Below the pieces are notes generated by a model, which worked only from the letters and a program-made list of their open reading frames with translations, did no database searches and was not told the origin of the DNA. From positions 186,001 through 250,000 of the forward strand of contig CABFPG010000003.1 in the NCBI GenBank assembly GCA_902141825.1: 64,000 bases of DNA, read 5' to 3'. This stretch comes from Thalassocella blandensis (lineage in GTDB: Bacteria; Pseudomonadota; Gammaproteobacteria; Pseudomonadales; Cellvibrionaceae). Of this stretch, positions 37,704 to 48,846 are shown in pieces. A program made the translations under genes and the position numbers. Position 1 is the first letter of the stretch. Each line of letters begins with the position of its first letter.

Positions 37704-40313
37704 TTAAGCCTCGATAGTACCGAGTTTCTCTATTATCCAAGCATTTAACGACTCGATCGCTTTAGGTAAGGCGTCAGGATCAGCACCACCACCTTCAGCC
37801 ATGTCCGGACGGCCACCACCTTTACCGCCAACCAAAGGCGCGAAGTACTTCACTACATCACCCGCTTTTACGCGGTTCGTAGCATCTTTCGTCACCCCTA
37901 CTACAACGGATACCCGGCCATCTTCAACAACTGCAAGTAGTACAACGGCGCTACCCAGTTTATTTTTCAACTGATCTACCATATCGCGTAGTGATTTTTT
38001 ATCAACACCCTCGATCACCTCAGCCAAAAACTTGATTCCACCAAAATCCTTGGCTTTGCTCAGCATGTCACCAGACGAAGCACTGGCCAATTTTGACTTA
38101 ATCGCAGCAAGTTCTTTTTCTAAGAGTTTACTGCCAGCTATGAATGCATTTAATTTCTCGACGACAGACTCCGGACTTGCCTTAAGTAAAGAAGCCACTT
38201 TCGCGAGTGACTTTTCTGTATTTTCATACAGATTGATCGCCGCATCTCCCGTCACCGCTTCTATACGACGAACACCAGCAGCAATCCCGGATTCCGACAC
38301 TATTTTAAATACCCCTATATCACCCGTGCGTTCAACGTGGGTTCCACCGCAAAGCTCCACAGAAAATCCATCGCCCATGGTTAACACGCGAACTTCATCC
38401 CCGTATTTTTCACCAAACAATGCCATCGCGCCTTTTTGCTTCGCCGTCTCCATATCACAAAGCTCTGTTTTTACCGCGGAATTCGCTCGAATCTGCTCAT
38501 TGACCAGTTGGGAGATTTGCGCAAGCTCTTCAGCCTTAACCGCTTCAAAATGCGAAAAGTCAAAACGCAGCTTTTCTGAGTCCACCAATGAACCTTTTTG
38601 CGTTACATGATCCCCCAATACTTTTCGTAGAGCAGCATGCAGTATGTGTGTAGCGGAATGGTTTAAAGCCGTTGCCTGCCGCACACCACCGTCAACTTGC
38701 GCCAGAATCTGATCATCTTTATTCAGACTTCCATGCAACATCACTCCGATATGCAAATGATTGGCACCGCTTTTTTGGCAATCACGAACTTCAAATTTCG
38801 CGTTACCTAAAGTGATATACCCTGTATCTCCAACCTGCCCGCCAGACTCACCATAGAAAGGTGTTCTATCCAGTACAAGAACCGCTTCATCCCCCTCTTG
38901 AATAGATGCAACAGCTTCACCGGATTGAAATATAGCAACCAGCTTTCCTTCTTGCTGCAAGTGGTCATACCCTAAAAACTCCGTTTGACCGTCAAGGGTA
39001 ATATTAGCGGTATAGTCAACATTGAATTTTCCGCTTTCTTTCGATTTTTTCTGCTGCTCAGCCATGAGTTTCTCATAGCCTTCCAGGTCTATCTGCAGAT
39101 CTTTTTCACGTGCAATATCGTTTGTCAGATCAACGGGGAAGCCATAGGTATCATGCAAAGCAAATACAACGTCACCAGGGATAGTGGCGCTATCCAGAGC
39201 TTCCAGCTTCGCGTTTAATACAGCCATTCCCTTGTCAAGCGTTTTAGCAAACTGCTCTTCTTCTGTTAGTAAAACTTTTTCAATTTGCTTTTGGTTATCT
39301 TTTAATTCGGGATAGGCGTCGCCCATCTGTCCAACAAGCGCATCGACCAGAGTATGAAAGAATGCCTGACTTTGTCCGAGCTTATGGCCATGACGAATAG
39401 CTCGACGAATAATACGTCGCAACACATAGCCGCGCCCTTCATTCGAAGGAATGACTCCGTCCGACACCAAAAATGCACAAGAGCGGATATGATCCGCAAT
39501 AACTCGCAGCGATTTATCTTCTTTATCTTTTGCACCTGTGGCTACAGCTGCCGCATCCAATAGCGCTTGAAACAAATCAATTTCATAGTTGCTGTGAACA
39601 TTTTGCATCACTGCAGCAATTCGCTCTAAACCCATTCCTGTATCAACGGAAGGTTTCGGCAGCGGCGTTAAACTGCCATCAGCCTTGCGCTCGTATTGCA
39701 TGAAGACCAGATTCCAGATTTCGATGTAGCGATCAAGGTCATCGTTTTCACTACCAGGAGGCCCACCGGGAACATCTTCCCCGTGGTCATAAAAAATCTC
39801 AGAGCAAGGACCACAAGGACCGGTATCGCCCATCTGCCAGAAATTATCTTCATCCAGGCGAGAAAAACGATCTGGGCTGACGCCAACTTCTTTCATCCAG
39901 ATATCAGCAGCTTCATCATCCGAAATATGCACCGTGACCCAAAGTTTCTCTTCAGGCAAACCGAGAGTCTTAGTCAGAAATTCCCAAGCAAACCGGATAG
40001 CATCGCGCTTAAAATAATCACCAAAGCTGAAATTGCCCAGCATTTCAAAAAAGGTGTGATGACGGGCGGTATACCCAACATTTTCCAGATCATTATGCTT
40101 ACCCCCAGCACGGACACAGCGCTGTGAGCTTGTCGCTCGAACATAATTTCGCTTATCTTCACCAAGAAAAACATCTTTAAATTGCACCATACCCGCATTT
40201 GTAAACAACAAAGTAGGGTCATTTCCAGGTACCAGGGAACTGCTAGGAACTACCGCGTGGTCGTTACTCTCAAAATATTTTAAAAAGGCGTCTCTAATTT
40301 CTGCGCACTTCAT
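37704..40313 (-). CDS. alaS: Alanine-tRNA ligase
   Basis: 869 residues, normal for AlaRS. Class II catalytic core at the N-terminus ([53 protein letters not shown]), editing domain (about 550-690) with the zinc ligands in [12 protein letters not shown] and [11 protein letters not shown], and a C-terminal oligomerisation domain rich in Gly ([13 protein letters not shown]). It charges tRNA-Ala and clears mischarged Ser and Gly. It follows hinT on the same strand by 58 bases; in many relatives recX precedes alaS directly, whereas here three extra genes lie between. Confidence 0.98.
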   Translation of the reverse strand: MKCAEIRDAFLKYFESNDHAVVPSSSLVPGNDPTLLFTNAGMVQFKDVFLGEDKRNYVRATSSQRCVRAGGKHNDLENVGYTARHHTFFEMLGNFSFGDYFKRDAIRFAWEFLTKTLGLPEEKLWVTVHISDDEAADIWMKEVGVSPDRFSRLDEDNFWQMGDTGPCGPCSEIFYDHGEDVPGGPPGSENDDLDRYIEIWNLVFMQYERKADGSLTPLPKPSVDTGMGLERIAAVMQNVHSNYEIDLFQALLDAAAVATGAKDKEDKSLRVIADHIRSCAFLVSDGVIPSNEGRGYVLRRIIRRAIRHGHKLGQSQAFFHTLVDALVGQMGDAYPELKDNQKQIEKVLLTEEEQFAKTLDKGMAVLNAKLEALDSATIPGDVVFALHDTYGFPVDLTNDIAREKDLQIDLEGYEKLMAEQQKKSKESGKFNVDYTANITLDGQTEFLGYDHLQQEGKLVAIFQSGEAVASIQEGDEAVLVLDRTPFYGESGGQVGDTGYITLGNAKFEVRDCQKSGANHLHIGVMLHGSLNKDDQILAQVDGGVRQATALNHSATHILHAALRKVLGDHVTQKGSLVDSEKLRFDFSHFEAVKAEELAQISQLVNEQIRANSAVKTELCDMETAKQKGAMALFGEKYGDEVRVLTMGDGFSVELCGGTHVERTGDIGVFKIVSESGIAAGVRRIEAVTGDAAINLYENTEKSLAKVASLLKASPESVVEKLNAFIAGSKLLEKELAAIKSKLASASSGDMLSKAKDFGGIKFLAEVIEGVDKKSLRDMVDQLKNKLGSAVVLLAVVEDGRVSVVVGVTKDATNRVKAGDVVKYFAPLVGGKGGGRPDMAEGGGADPDALPKAIESLNAWIIEKLGTIEA

Positions 40314-40371
40314 ATATTTTTACTTCCAATTTTATTTAGCTAAAAGTTTTTGCGGTTTCACCACAGGAGTC

Positions 40372-40722
40372 TTACATCCCCAATGAGCCTTCGGTAAAAG
40401 TTTTATCGCCCAGAATATGCATATGCAAGTGGAATACTGTTTGCCCGGCTTGCTCACCATTGTTAATCACCAGGCGGAAGGCATCCCCCACACCAAGAGA
40501 TTTTGCAATATCGCCAGCTTTTACCATTAAATGACCAAGTAATGCCGCATCTTCCTGCGTAGCATCAACAAGACGAGGGATCGGCTTTTTGGGTATTAAC
40601 AGCACGTGAGTGGGTGCTTTTGGCTGAATATCTTTAATACAAATACAAAGATCGTCCTGAAACAAAATTTCAGAAGGAATTTGGCCATTAATGATTTTGG
40701 TAAAGATTGTTTCTTCAGACAT
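40372..40722 (-). CDS. hinT: HIT-family purine nucleoside phosphoramidase (HinT-like)
   Basis: 116 residues from the ATG at 40722 (MSEETIFTKIING); an in-frame GTG nine codons upstream is unlikely. The histidine triad QTVFHLHMHILG (about 95-106) is the catalytic and nucleotide-binding motif, and the N-terminal FTKIINGQIPSEILFQDD is typical of HinT. These enzymes hydrolyse nucleoside phosphoramidates, including aminoacyl-AMP side products. Its place 58 bases before alaS, an enzyme that makes aminoacyl-AMP, may therefore be meaningful, though this is inference. Confidence 0.94.
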   Translation of the reverse strand: MSEETIFTKIINGQIPSEILFQDDLCICIKDIQPKAPTHVLLIPKKPIPRLVDATQEDAALLGHLMVKAGDIAKSLGVGDAFRLVINNGEQAGQTVFHLHMHILGDKTFTEGSLGM

Positions 40723-40797
40723 AGGCTTTTCTTGATTATCGTTTAACACAGTATCGCCGAAATGCGAACTTTCGCGTGGGCGATACCAGGCATCATA

Positions 40798-40995
40798 CTA
40801 AGAGGCTGAGTACTTTTCTTTTTCTTCAAGACTCAATTCTCGCGCTTCTGATTCCAGCATGACCGGAATACCGTCCCGAACAGGATAAGCCAACCCACTG
40901 GCGGAACACACCAACTCTTCAGGATCTTCAACATAGGTCAACGGTGCCTTACTGACAGGACACACGAGCATCGCTAACAACTTCTTATCAATCAT
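40798..40995 (-). CDS. Trm112-family protein
   Basis: 65 residues. MIDKKLLAMLVCPVSKAPL followed by ELVCSASGLAYPVRDGIPVM is the pattern of the bacterial Trm112/YcaR family. Classical members carry CPxCK-type zinc ligands; here CPVSK and a single later Cys remain, so metal binding is doubtful, as in other proteobacterial members. In several genomes it sits beside lpxK or kdsB, but here it precedes hinT by 75 bases. Its role is probably as a small partner or activator of another enzyme, which cannot be identified from this sequence. Confidence 0.92.
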   Translation of the reverse strand: MIDKKLLAMLVCPVSKAPLTYVEDPEELVCSASGLAYPVRDGIPVMLESEARELSLEEKEKYSAS

Positions 40996-41319
40996 TGCTG
41001 GCCTCTATATTAGCAACTTGAAATAAGTAACGGGATTTTCAAAGGGTGTTCGAATCATAACCCCTGAAAAAAGCACGGATTTTACACTGCGAGCCTCGGC
41101 GTGTCTCTAACCGCTTCCCTAAAATCACATTCAGCGAGAAGACTAACCGGTTTTCACCGCCATTTACTGAAGATTTGGGCATATTGCGGTAAATTTCAAC
41201 ACCTACAAGAAAGGAAAAGCTTAAAAAGTCGACAAAATACAGCCTTGAATGGTAAGAGCATTACCGAGAATCGCGCGGCACAACGATTCTTCACCGCGCT
41301 ATTTAATCAATCGGCGCAC
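40996..41319. other. Gap between the Trm112-like gene and the M23 peptidase gene
   Basis: About 320 bases with no convincing gene. A plus-strand open frame that starts at 41101 runs into the peptidase gene antisense and has no motif, so it was not accepted. The promoter of the Trm112-hinT pair should be near 41000-41050. Confidence 0.4.
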
Positions 41320-42255
41320 CTATTGGGCGAGATGTTCGGTGGGCATATCGGTGGGCATAGGTGGCAACAACAAATAAGGGTCAAGTCGCTGCTCAAACCA
41401 GTTAATTCGCCAGTCCAGATGTGGACCTGTTGCTCGGCCAGTCGCACCTACTTCTCCAATCTTCTGGCCACGCTCAATCTTGTCTCCTTCTTTGACAGTC
41501 ACTTTACTCAAATGAATAAAAGTGGATGACACACCCTGGCCGTGATCCATGATCAAAGTACCACCAGAATAATACATATCATCATGAGCGAGAGAAACAA
41601 TGCCAGGCGCAGGGGCGTAGACAGGCTCCCCCACCGGACCGGCAATATCCAAACCAAAATGAGGGCGCTTCGGCACCCCATTAAATACACGCTGACTGCC
41701 GTACACTCCGGTTATTTTACCAAGTAGCGGCCAAGTAAACCCGGCAGAATATTGATCCTCATCGCGGTTTGTTGCGCGTGCTTTTTTAATTTGAACGTTG
41801 TCCCGCGTAATTCGCTCGCTCACCTCTTTTGGCGGCGCAACATATTTTTGGGCAACGCCTTCGACATACTGAATATCATACTTACGCTGAGTGACCTGAT
41901 ACTCAAATGAGCTACTTTGTCCATCAGGATAAATGAGTTTCAAGGTTTGCTTCGGGTCTGCATCTCGCCCCAAACCAAAAACAAATTGGCCGCGACTATC
42001 CACATGGATTTTCCTGTCGCCAAGCAGCACCCGAGTTGAGGGATGAGTTTTTCCCACCAATAATGCACCCTGAGTCCACTGCCCCTGAATATTAGGCTTT
42101 CCGGTGTCATTAGTGGCTAACTTGGGTTCTTGACTGGAAATGTCGTTGACGGCTGTTTCCTGCGAGCCTATTTTGGCTGCTTTATCAGCATAAGACAGGG
42201 CTGATATCAAGGCAAAAACAACACCAGCTAGTATAATTATTTTGAAATTTTTCAT
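41320..42255 (-). CDS. Secreted M23-family peptidase
   Basis: 311 residues. Signal peptide (about 1-23; ALISALSYADKA), an immunoglobulin-like middle region (about 60-130) and an M23/LytM domain (about 175-290). The first metal motif RPHFGLDIAGPVG (HxxxD) is intact. The second is ATGPHLDWRINW: the usual HxH appears as HLD, a variant I recall in several proteobacterial M23 enzymes. It should cut or sense peptidoglycan cross-links in the periplasm. It lies between recX and the Trm112-like gene; a cell-wall enzyme at this place is not part of the usual recA-recX-alaS order. Confidence 0.92.
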   Translation of the reverse strand: MKNFKIIILAGVVFALISALSYADKAAKIGSQETAVNDISSQEPKLATNDTGKPNIQGQWTQGALLVGKTHPSTRVLLGDRKIHVDSRGQFVFGLGRDADPKQTLKLIYPDGQSSSFEYQVTQRKYDIQYVEGVAQKYVAPPKEVSERITRDNVQIKKARATNRDEDQYSAGFTWPLLGKITGVYGSQRVFNGVPKRPHFGLDIAGPVGEPVYAPAPGIVSLAHDDMYYSGGTLIMDHGQGVSSTFIHLSKVTVKEGDKIERGQKIGEVGATGRATGPHLDWRINWFEQRLDPYLLLPPMPTDMPTEHLAQ

Positions 42256-42362
42256 AGGGAAAACAGGCTAAATGAGTGTGCTAACAGGGTAGCAAACTAT
42301 CAAATAACCTGGCAATTTGGAACGCGCTCACAGCACTAAGCACGAGAGTGTAATCCTTAGGC

Positions 42363-42902
42363 TTAATCTATTAACTCGTAGACGATGCCAGCAGGAAACC
42401 CTCTGGAGGCCATAAAACGCATCCGCTTGCCTTTTTCTTTAGCATCAGAGTAATCACGGTCACCGAATTTTTTTTCGTAAACACGCTCAGCCAACTCTCG
42501 CCACTCCTCATCATTGTCGTACACATAGGCCGCGACGAGGTAATCACTAATCCCTTTATCCTTGAGCTCATGCTTTATTAAGATCGGCCCTTTTCCCGCA
42601 CTTTTTTTTGCACGAATGAAAGATTCAACGAATCGTTCATCACTTTGCAGACCGGCATCCGTCAACTCATCCACCACCTCTTCAATCAGTTGCGGCTCGG
42701 AGAACTTCCGCTGGAGTTTGACTTGGAGCTCTTTTTGGGATTGTTCGCGCTGCACCAGTAATGCGATTGCGGCATTTTTTATAACGCTTTTATATTCCTG
42801 GCTGGCATTTTCACTAAGATTAAATTGATTGGCATCCTTCACGTTAGAGTATTGCTCACTTGTCGTTATTTCATTGGTGGCGTCAAATGAATACATCAAC
42901 AT
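42363..42902 (-). CDS. recX: Regulatory protein RecX
   Basis: 179 residues. The middle carries the three-helix repeats of RecX: KELQVKLQRKFSEPQLIEEV, LTDAGLQSDERFVESFIRAK and GKGPILIKHELKDKGIS. RecX binds RecA filaments and limits their extension. The first 40 residues are low in conservation, so an internal start is possible, though the ATG at 42902 is used here. It follows recA by about 155 bases on the same strand and probably shares its SOS-controlled promoter. Confidence 0.95.
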   Translation of the reverse strand: MLMYSFDATNEITTSEQYSNVKDANQFNLSENASQEYKSVIKNAAIALLVQREQSQKELQVKLQRKFSEPQLIEEVVDELTDAGLQSDERFVESFIRAKKSAGKGPILIKHELKDKGISDYLVAAYVYDNDEEWRELAERVYEKKFGDRDYSDAKEKGKRMRFMASRGFPAGIVYELID

Positions 42903-43057
42903 CCTGTCCTTTTGTTGATTAAGTCGTTCATATTATTTTCGTTTTGACGGGCTTGTTATTTCGCCGAGCTTGCCTGTTTAGCGAGTGTAGTGAGAGGCGT
43001 ATTGTACGCCCCTCACCACTAATGCTTTGCGAAACAGTTATTGCTCTACACGCCAAT

Positions 43058-44098
43058 TTATTCAGCGTCAGCCGACTCAGCTTCTTTTTTTTCAGCACCT
43101 TTGACTTCAGGCGTACCCAATAATTCCGCTTTGATTTTTTGCTCCAAAAATTCAGCTATCTCTGAGTTGTCTCGCAGGTATTGCATGGCATTTGCCTTAC
43201 CTTGACCAATTTTATCGCCGTTGTAACTGTACCAGGCACCTGCCTTGTCAATTAATCCCAGTTTCACGCCATAATCGACAATTTCACCTAAGCGGTTAAT
43301 ACCCTGGCCATAGAGAATCTGGAATTCTGTCTGCTTGAAAGGAGGGGCAACTTTGTTTTTCACCACTTTCACTCGCGTTTCGGAGCCTGTTACTTCATCT
43401 CCCTCTTTTACAGATCCAATTCTGCGGATATCCAAACGTACCGAGGAGTAGAATTTAAGCGCATTCCCCCCAGTAGTAGTCTCCGGATTACCAAACATAA
43501 CGCCAATTTTCATACGGATCTGGTTAATGAAGATCGCCATGCAGTTTGCGTTTTTGATATTCCCTGTAATTTTTCGCAGGGCTTGTGACATCAAGCGCGC
43601 CTGCAAACCGACGTGGTGATCCCCCATTTCCCCTTCAATTTCTGCTTTTGGAGTAAGCGCTGCGACCGAATCCACAACAATCACATCAATAGCGCCGGAC
43701 CGAACGAGCATATCCGCCACTTCTAAAGCCTGTTCACCTGTGTCAGGCTGAGAAATAATCAGTTCTTCAACATTGACACCCAGTTTTTCAGCATAGATAG
43801 GGTCTAATGCGTGCTCAGCATCGATAAACGCACAGGTGCCCCCTTTCTTTTGCGCTTCTGCAATAACTTGCAAAGTAAGAGTTGTTTTACCTGAAGATTC
43901 TGGACCGAAAATTTCGATGATACGTCCACGCGGCAAACCGCCAATACCCAAAGCAACATCCAACCCCAGAGAACCTGTTGAAATACTTGGTATTGCACGC
44001 TTTTCCTGGTCTCCCAGACGCATAACAGTTCCTTTACCAAACTGACGGTCAATTTGTGTAAGCGCCGCCTGCAAGGCTTTTTCTTTATTCGCATCCAT
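43058..44098 (-). CDS. recA: Recombinase RecA
   Basis: 346 residues. ATP-dependent strand-exchange protein and LexA co-protease. Walker [11 protein letters not shown] (65-74), Walker [13 protein letters not shown], the DNA-binding L1/L2 region and the sequence [20 protein letters not shown] are all present. The acidic C-terminal tail ([13 protein letters not shown]) is normal. A LexA box lies about 175 bases upstream (44274-44289), consistent with SOS induction. Confidence 0.99.
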   Translation of the reverse strand: MDANKEKALQAALTQIDRQFGKGTVMRLGDQEKRAIPSISTGSLGLDVALGIGGLPRGRIIEIFGPESSGKTTLTLQVIAEAQKKGGTCAFIDAEHALDPIYAEKLGVNVEELIISQPDTGEQALEVADMLVRSGAIDVIVVDSVAALTPKAEIEGEMGDHHVGLQARLMSQALRKITGNIKNANCMAIFINQIRMKIGVMFGNPETTTGGNALKFYSSVRLDIRRIGSVKEGDEVTGSETRVKVVKNKVAPPFKQTEFQILYGQGINRLGEIVDYGVKLGLIDKAGAWYSYNGDKIGQGKANAMQYLRDNSEIAEFLEQKIKAELLGTPEVKGAEKKEAESADAE

Positions 44099-44273
44099 AA
44101 GTTCTACCCTTATCTTTACCTAATCTTTTACCCAATATTGTTAGCCGCAAAAGCCTTTAAATGAACTGATAACCCCATGCAACTAACGTTAAACCACTAT
44201 TTATAAAACCAGCTGGTTTTCATCTGTAATACGGCACCACAGCCGACTTAATGCAAAGCATACGATATAAATA

Positions 44274-44289
44274 CTGTATACGCAAACAG
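44274..44289 (-). promoter_or_regulatory. LexA (SOS) box upstream of recA
   Basis: CTGTATACGCAAACAG fits the LexA consensus CTGT-N8-ACAG exactly, and the flanking ACTGT/ACAGT bases extend the symmetry. It lies between the pncC stop (44300) and recA, about 175 bases before the recA start codon, leaving room for a promoter and leader. Confidence 0.88.
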
Positions 44290-44299
44290 TATTAGTTAT

Positions 44300-44797
44300 T
44301 TATACAGTGTTTTGATTATCCAAAAACTGAATGAGCGACATTAAACACGCTTCAATCGCCTGCAGACGTACCTGATCTCGATCGCCCTCAAAAAGACGGG
44401 TGTACGAATTTTGCTGAGTCTTTGTCCCAAAGGCAAAGCAAACAGTCCCAGTCGGCTTTTCTTTGGTGCCGCCGCCTGGTCCCGCTATTCCTGTGGTGGA
44501 TATTGAGACATCCGCACCGCTTACCTTCAATGCGCCACTTTGCATCTCTCTTGCTACGTTTTCACTGACTGCGCCATATAAATCCAACGTTTGACCATCC
44601 ACTCCCAGGACGGCTTTCTTTAAATCATTGCAATACGCAACAATACCACCTGAATACCAGACTGAGCTGCCTGGTATTGCGGTAAGCGCATAACCGACTC
44701 CGCCACCTGTACATGATTCGGCAGTAGTAAGCATTAACTTATTTCGCGCAAGCAAAGTGCCGAGCTTTTCGGCAAGCGAATATATTTGATCATTCAT
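44300..44797 (-). CDS. pncC: Nicotinamide-nucleotide amidohydrolase PncC (CinA C-terminal type)
   Basis: 165 residues from the ATG at 44797, the same length as E. coli PncC; a longer frame to 44956 would add 53 residues with no homology. TAESCTGGGVGYALTAIPGSS, GAVSENVAREM and ISTTGIAGPGGGTKEKPTGTV are the family's active-site segments. The enzyme deamidates NMN to nicotinate mononucleotide, recycling the product of DNA ligase. It is upstream of recA on the same strand, as in Pseudomonas; the LexA box lies between the two, so recA can be induced separately. Confidence 0.95.
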   Translation of the reverse strand: MNDQIYSLAEKLGTLLARNKLMLTTAESCTGGGVGYALTAIPGSSVWYSGGIVAYCNDLKKAVLGVDGQTLDLYGAVSENVAREMQSGALKVSGADVSISTTGIAGPGGGTKEKPTGTVCFAFGTKTQQNSYTRLFEGDRDQVRLQAIEACLMSLIQFLDNQNTV

Positions 44798-44946
44798 GGC
44801 AGGCAACATAGGATAAGCAGTCATCAGATGCAAATGCTTTTGGATAGAGTTCACGATATAAATGATCAGCTTACCGTCGGCTAAATCACCACACCTATAA
44901 GAGTAAAGTTTACTAGAATAAGAAAACGGGAAATATGGAATGACCA

Positions 44947-45432
44947 ATGTTGACACTGATTAAAAAACTACTCTTTATAGCCATTCCTTTGGCGACTATT
45001 GGCGCCTATGCCATCTACCTCACAACAGGAAAAAACCCACTCGCCACATTCAAGCAAGCATTACCTGAGATCTCAATTCAGGAAAATCTCAACTCCTTGA
45101 GTGAGAAAGTAACGCTGCCCAACTCATCCGATATCGGTGAAAAACAAACGGTATTTAAATGGACAGATAAAAACGGCGTTATACAGTACACCTCGGAAGC
45201 GCCACCCGAGGGCACCATAGTCAGCACTCTGGAGCTGGACCCAAATACCAACATCGTTCAGTCCATTCAAATTCCCACGCGCGAAGAGCCCACTCCACCA
45301 GCACAAGAAGATACGCCCAACGCTAATTTTATTCCCGCCAACACCGAAAAGCTGATTGACGAAGCGAAAAACGTACAAAAGTTACTCAACGAGCGTACAG
45401 AACAACAGCAGCAAATTATCGACAATCTTTAA
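44947..45432 (+). CDS. DUF4124 domain membrane-anchored protein
   Basis: 161 residues. An N-terminal membrane segment (about 7-26) is followed by a short linker and a DUF4124 motif (about 68-95), VFKWTDKNGVIQYTSEAPP, typical of small envelope proteins of unknown function in gammaproteobacteria. The C-terminal half is Pro-rich (EEPTPPAQEDTP) and then helical, with Gln repeats. It diverges from pncC with about 150 bases between, and precedes mutS by 160 bases. No function can be assigned. Confidence 0.85.
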   Translation: MLTLIKKLLFIAIPLATIGAYAIYLTTGKNPLATFKQALPEISIQENLNSLSEKVTLPNSSDIGEKQTVFKWTDKNGVIQYTSEAPPEGTIVSTLELDPNTNIVQSIQIPTREEPTPPAQEDTPNANFIPANTEKLIDEAKNVQKLLNERTEQQQQIIDNL

Positions 45433-45592
45433 TTTTTCGTTTGGCGGGTGACATTCCGCTTCAGGTATCTCAAAATGTGCCCCTTCTTTTTTTAGGCCAA
45501 GCACTGATTAAAAAACATCAGCGTTTTCGCCCGCATCATTTTTGATGTCGAAACTCAACTTATGACTATTTAAGCAGCTTCAATACTAATCT

Positions 45593-48166
45593 ATGAGTAA
45601 TGCCACACAACACACACCGATGATGCAGCAGTATTTGCGCATTAAATCCGACCACCCACACGAACTTGTTTTTTATCGCATGGGGGATTTTTATGAGTTG
45701 TTTTTTGATGACGCAAAAAAGGCCGCTCGGTTACTTGATGTCACCCTTACCGCGCGCGGAAAATCAGGTGGAAATCCGATTCCCATGTGCGGCATTCCCT
45801 TTCATTCTGCTGATGGCTATCTGGCTAAATTGGTTAAGGCAGGCGTGTCGGTTGCGATTTGCGAGCAAATAGGTGACCCGGCAACATCCAAAGGCCCGGT
45901 TGAAAGAAAAGTGGTACGTGTAGTCACTCCCGGCACGGTAAGCGATGAAGCTTTGCTGGATGAAAATCGCGATAACCTGCTAATGGCGTACTATCGTGGC
46001 AACTCGACCTTCGGAATTTCAACACTGGATATGGGAAGTGGCCGGTTTACCGTGTATGACGTAGCCAACGAAACGGCTCTGCTCGATGAAATTGAGCGCA
46101 TACGTCCAGCTGAACTCCTCGCACAAGACAGCTCCAACCACCCGTCAAAAGCCTGCGATCGCCCCGGCTTTAGATTACGCCCCGAGTGGGAGTTTGATAA
46201 CGAGCAAGCCGTACGTCTGTTAACAGCGCATTTTCAGACAAAAGATTTAACTGGATTTGGCTGTGACCCGGAGATGACGGCTATTTGTGCGGCAGGCTGC
46301 CTTTTTAACTACGCACAGGAAACCCAGCGAACAACACTGCAACACATTACAACCTTAAGTATCGAAAACCCTGGTGACATTGTTACGCTCGATTCCGCCA
46401 CCCGCAAAAATCTGGAGTTGGACATCAACCTCGTCGGAGGGGAAGACAACACTTTATATAGTGTTCTTAATACCTGCGCCACGGCAATGGGCAGTCGCTT
46501 AATGCGACGCTGGTTAAACACACCACTACGCGACAAAAGAATCCTCCTGGAAAGACAAGATGCCATTAGCAGCTTGCTGAATAATTATTTGTTTGAAGAG
46601 ATTCGCCAGCCACTGAAACATATTGGCGACCTTGAAAGAATTCTCGGCCGTGTAGCATTGCGCTCTGCCAGGCCTCGAGATTTATCGCGCTTATGTGCCT
46701 CACTCGCACAATTTCCCACCATTCAAAATTTGCTGGGTACCGTTGAAACGGATAGCCTGCAGGAAATTGCCAAGCGCATCAGTGAGTTCCCGGAAATGGT
46801 CGAACTGCTCAACAAAGCCATTATTGAAAACCCTCCAATGGTGATTCGAGAAGGCGGCGTTATTGCCGATGGGTATGATGCAGAACTCGATGAGCTGCGC
46901 AATATCAGCACAAATGCAGGCGACTTTCTAATAAAACTGGAAGAACAGGAAAAACAAAAAACGGGACTTTCAACATTAAAAGTTGGCTATAACCGGGTGC
47001 ACGGTTACTTCATAGAAATAAGTAAAGGACAGGCTGACAAAGCACCGGTTGAATACATCCGCAGGCAAACATTAAAAAATGCCGAGCGTTTCATTACACC
47101 AGAGCTCAAAGAATTTGAAGACAAAGCCCTTTCAGCGAAAAGCCGTGCACTTGCCCGCGAAAAGGCGCTGTATGATGAATTAATCGAAAAAGCCAACGAA
47201 CAGTTGGGGCCACTGCAAATTGCCGCTTCTGCGGTTTCGCAACTGGATGTTTTACACAGTCTGAGTGAACGCGCGCACCAATTAAACTTTACCCGCCCTG
47301 TACTACTCGACAGAGAAGGAATCAATATTGAACAGGGACGACATCCGGTTGTTGAACAGGTGCTGGACGACCCCTTTGTGCCGAACGATCTAATGCTTAA
47401 TGACGAACAACGCATGATGATCATCACCGGCCCAAACATGGGGGGTAAATCGACCTATATGCGGCAGAATGCACTCATCGTACTCCTGGCGCAAATTGGT
47501 AGCTTTGTACCGGCTAGTCACTGTGAAATAGGCCTGGTAGATCGTATTTTTACTCGAATTGGCTCCTCCGATGATCTGGCTGGAGGACGCTCCACCTTCA
47601 TGGTTGAAATGACAGAAACAGCAAACATTCTCAACAACGCCACACGTCAAAGCCTGGTATTAATGGACGAAATTGGACGCGGCACCAGCACCTATGACGG
47701 TCTCTCCTTAGCCTGGGCAAGCGTAGAACATCTAGCTAAAAAACTAAAAGCCTTCACGCTGTTTGCAACACACTATTTCGAAATTACTGCCCTGCCAGAC
47801 ACGCTGGAAGGCGTTGTGAACATCCACCTGGACGCCACAGAGCACAATGACAATATTGTATTCCTGCACAATATTCAGCGAGGGCCCGCCAGCAAGAGCT
47901 ACGGTCTACAAGTGGCCAAACTGGCTGGCATACCTGCACAGGTAATTGCGGATGCGAAAACTCAATTACAGCTACTGGAAAACGGATCGAAAGCACAAGA
48001 AAAAAGCGTTCCTGTACCAGCAAGCAGTAAACCGATATTCCAGGGCGAGCTATTTGCTGCCGGCAATCCCAGTGAAGCTGAAGAAAAGCTCAAATCGATA
48101 AAACCCGATGAATTGTCGCCCCGACAAGCTCTGGATTTATTGTATGAACTAAAATCACTGGTATAA
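45593..48166 (+). CDS. mutS: DNA mismatch repair protein MutS
   Basis: 857 residues, standard length. The mismatch-reading motif [15 protein letters not shown] (about 27-41) contains the Phe-x-Glu that stacks on mispaired bases. Core and lever domains follow, then the ABC-type ATPase: Walker [10 protein letters not shown] (613-621), signature and Walker B region ([16 protein letters not shown]). A C-terminal tail for tetramerisation or beta-clamp binding is present ([10 protein letters not shown]). It is followed 130 bases later by fdxA, the order known from Pseudomonas. Confidence 0.98.
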   Translation: MSNATQHTPMMQQYLRIKSDHPHELVFYRMGDFYELFFDDAKKAARLLDVTLTARGKSGGNPIPMCGIPFHSADGYLAKLVKAGVSVAICEQIGDPATSKGPVERKVVRVVTPGTVSDEALLDENRDNLLMAYYRGNSTFGISTLDMGSGRFTVYDVANETALLDEIERIRPAELLAQDSSNHPSKACDRPGFRLRPEWEFDNEQAVRLLTAHFQTKDLTGFGCDPEMTAICAAGCLFNYAQETQRTTLQHITTLSIENPGDIVTLDSATRKNLELDINLVGGEDNTLYSVLNTCATAMGSRLMRRWLNTPLRDKRILLERQDAISSLLNNYLFEEIRQPLKHIGDLERILGRVALRSARPRDLSRLCASLAQFPTIQNLLGTVETDSLQEIAKRISEFPEMVELLNKAIIENPPMVIREGGVIADGYDAELDELRNISTNAGDFLIKLEEQEKQKTGLSTLKVGYNRVHGYFIEISKGQADKAPVEYIRRQTLKNAERFITPELKEFEDKALSAKSRALAREKALYDELIEKANEQLGPLQIAASAVSQLDVLHSLSERAHQLNFTRPVLLDREGINIEQGRHPVVEQVLDDPFVPNDLMLNDEQRMMIITGPNMGGKSTYMRQNALIVLLAQIGSFVPASHCEIGLVDRIFTRIGSSDDLAGGRSTFMVEMTETANILNNATRQSLVLMDEIGRGTSTYDGLSLAWASVEHLAKKLKAFTLFATHYFEITALPDTLEGVVNIHLDATEHNDNIVFLHNIQRGPASKSYGLQVAKLAGIPAQVIADAKTQLQLLENGSKAQEKSVPVPASSKPIFQGELFAAGNPSEAEEKLKSIKPDELSPRQALDLLYELKSLV

Positions 48167-48296
48167 AGCCCAAAAACCCTAAGGTTTCTACGATGTTATA
48201 AGCTTATGACTTCGTGATCGAATGCGCTTTCAGGTATTCAAGAGCTTGACTTATCCTGCTAGAATGTCGCGCTCAAATTAGCTAGAGGTGAAGAAA

Positions 48297-48620
48297 ATGA
48301 CGTTTGTAGTCGGCGATAACTGTATTAAGTGCAAACACACCGATTGTGTTGAAGTATGCCCAGTTGACTGCTTTTATGAAGGACCCAACTTTCTAGTAAT
48401 TCACCCAGATGAGTGTATTGATTGCGCGTTGTGCGAGCCTGAGTGTCCGGTTGACGCTATTTTCTCTGAAGACGAGTTACCAGCAGACCAAGAAGCCTTC
48501 CTGGAACTCAACGCGGAGCTGGCTGAAGTATGGCCAAACATTACCGAGAAAAAAGAGTCTCCCCCTGATGCCGAGGAGTGGGACGGTGTTGAAGGTAAGC
48601 TGAAATATCTTGAGCGATAA
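48297..48620 (+). CDS. fdxA: 7Fe ferredoxin FdxA
   Basis: 107 residues from the ATG at 48297, with GAGGTG just ahead; the GTG three codons upstream overlaps that ribosome-binding site and is unlikely. Cluster ligands are visible: [17 protein letters not shown] for the 3Fe-4S cluster and part of the second, and [12 protein letters not shown] for the 4Fe-4S cluster. The C-terminal extension (after about residue 60) is typical of the Azotobacter ferredoxin I group. It carries electrons for unknown partners; position after mutS and before rpoS is conserved in relatives. Confidence 0.97.
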   Translation: MTFVVGDNCIKCKHTDCVEVCPVDCFYEGPNFLVIHPDECIDCALCEPECPVDAIFSEDELPADQEAFLELNAELAEVWPNITEKKESPPDAEEWDGVEGKLKYLER

Positions 48621-48647
48621 TTCAGTCCTTTACACAACCTCCAGACA

Positions 48648-48680
48648 TAAAAAAAGCCGCTGAAAGCGGCTTTTTTTATG
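48648..48680 (+). terminator. Rho-independent terminator after fdxA
   Basis: AAAAAAAGCCGCT/AGCGGCTTTTTTT palindrome with a GAAA tetraloop-like centre and T-run, 28 bases after the fdxA stop. The A/T symmetry lets it work on both strands. Confidence 0.93.
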
Positions 48681-48781
48681 TCTATTGCGTTTTGCTTGTT
48701 TCTTGTTTCTTTCTCCACTTCCCAGCTGTGGATTTTGTTAAATCAGCACAGATCTCATGCAGTGGAAAGATTGGCTTTGTT

Positions 48782-48804
48782 AAGGCCCGGATTGACGGGC
48801 CTTA
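48782..48804 (-). terminator. Hairpin downstream of rpoS
   Basis: AAGGCCCG and CGGGCCTT form a perfect 8-bp stem with a 6-base loop, 43 bases beyond the rpoS stop. No strong T-run follows on the minus strand, so it may be a partial terminator or a 3'-end stabiliser. Confidence 0.5.
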
Positions 48805-48846
48805 GGCTTTGCCTTTCTCTTTTTTCGGACGCTATTTTTTCCCTGT

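Noticed and set aside
41101-41529. Plus-strand frame of 142 residues
   Set aside because: More than half is antisense to the M23 peptidase gene and no domain is visible.
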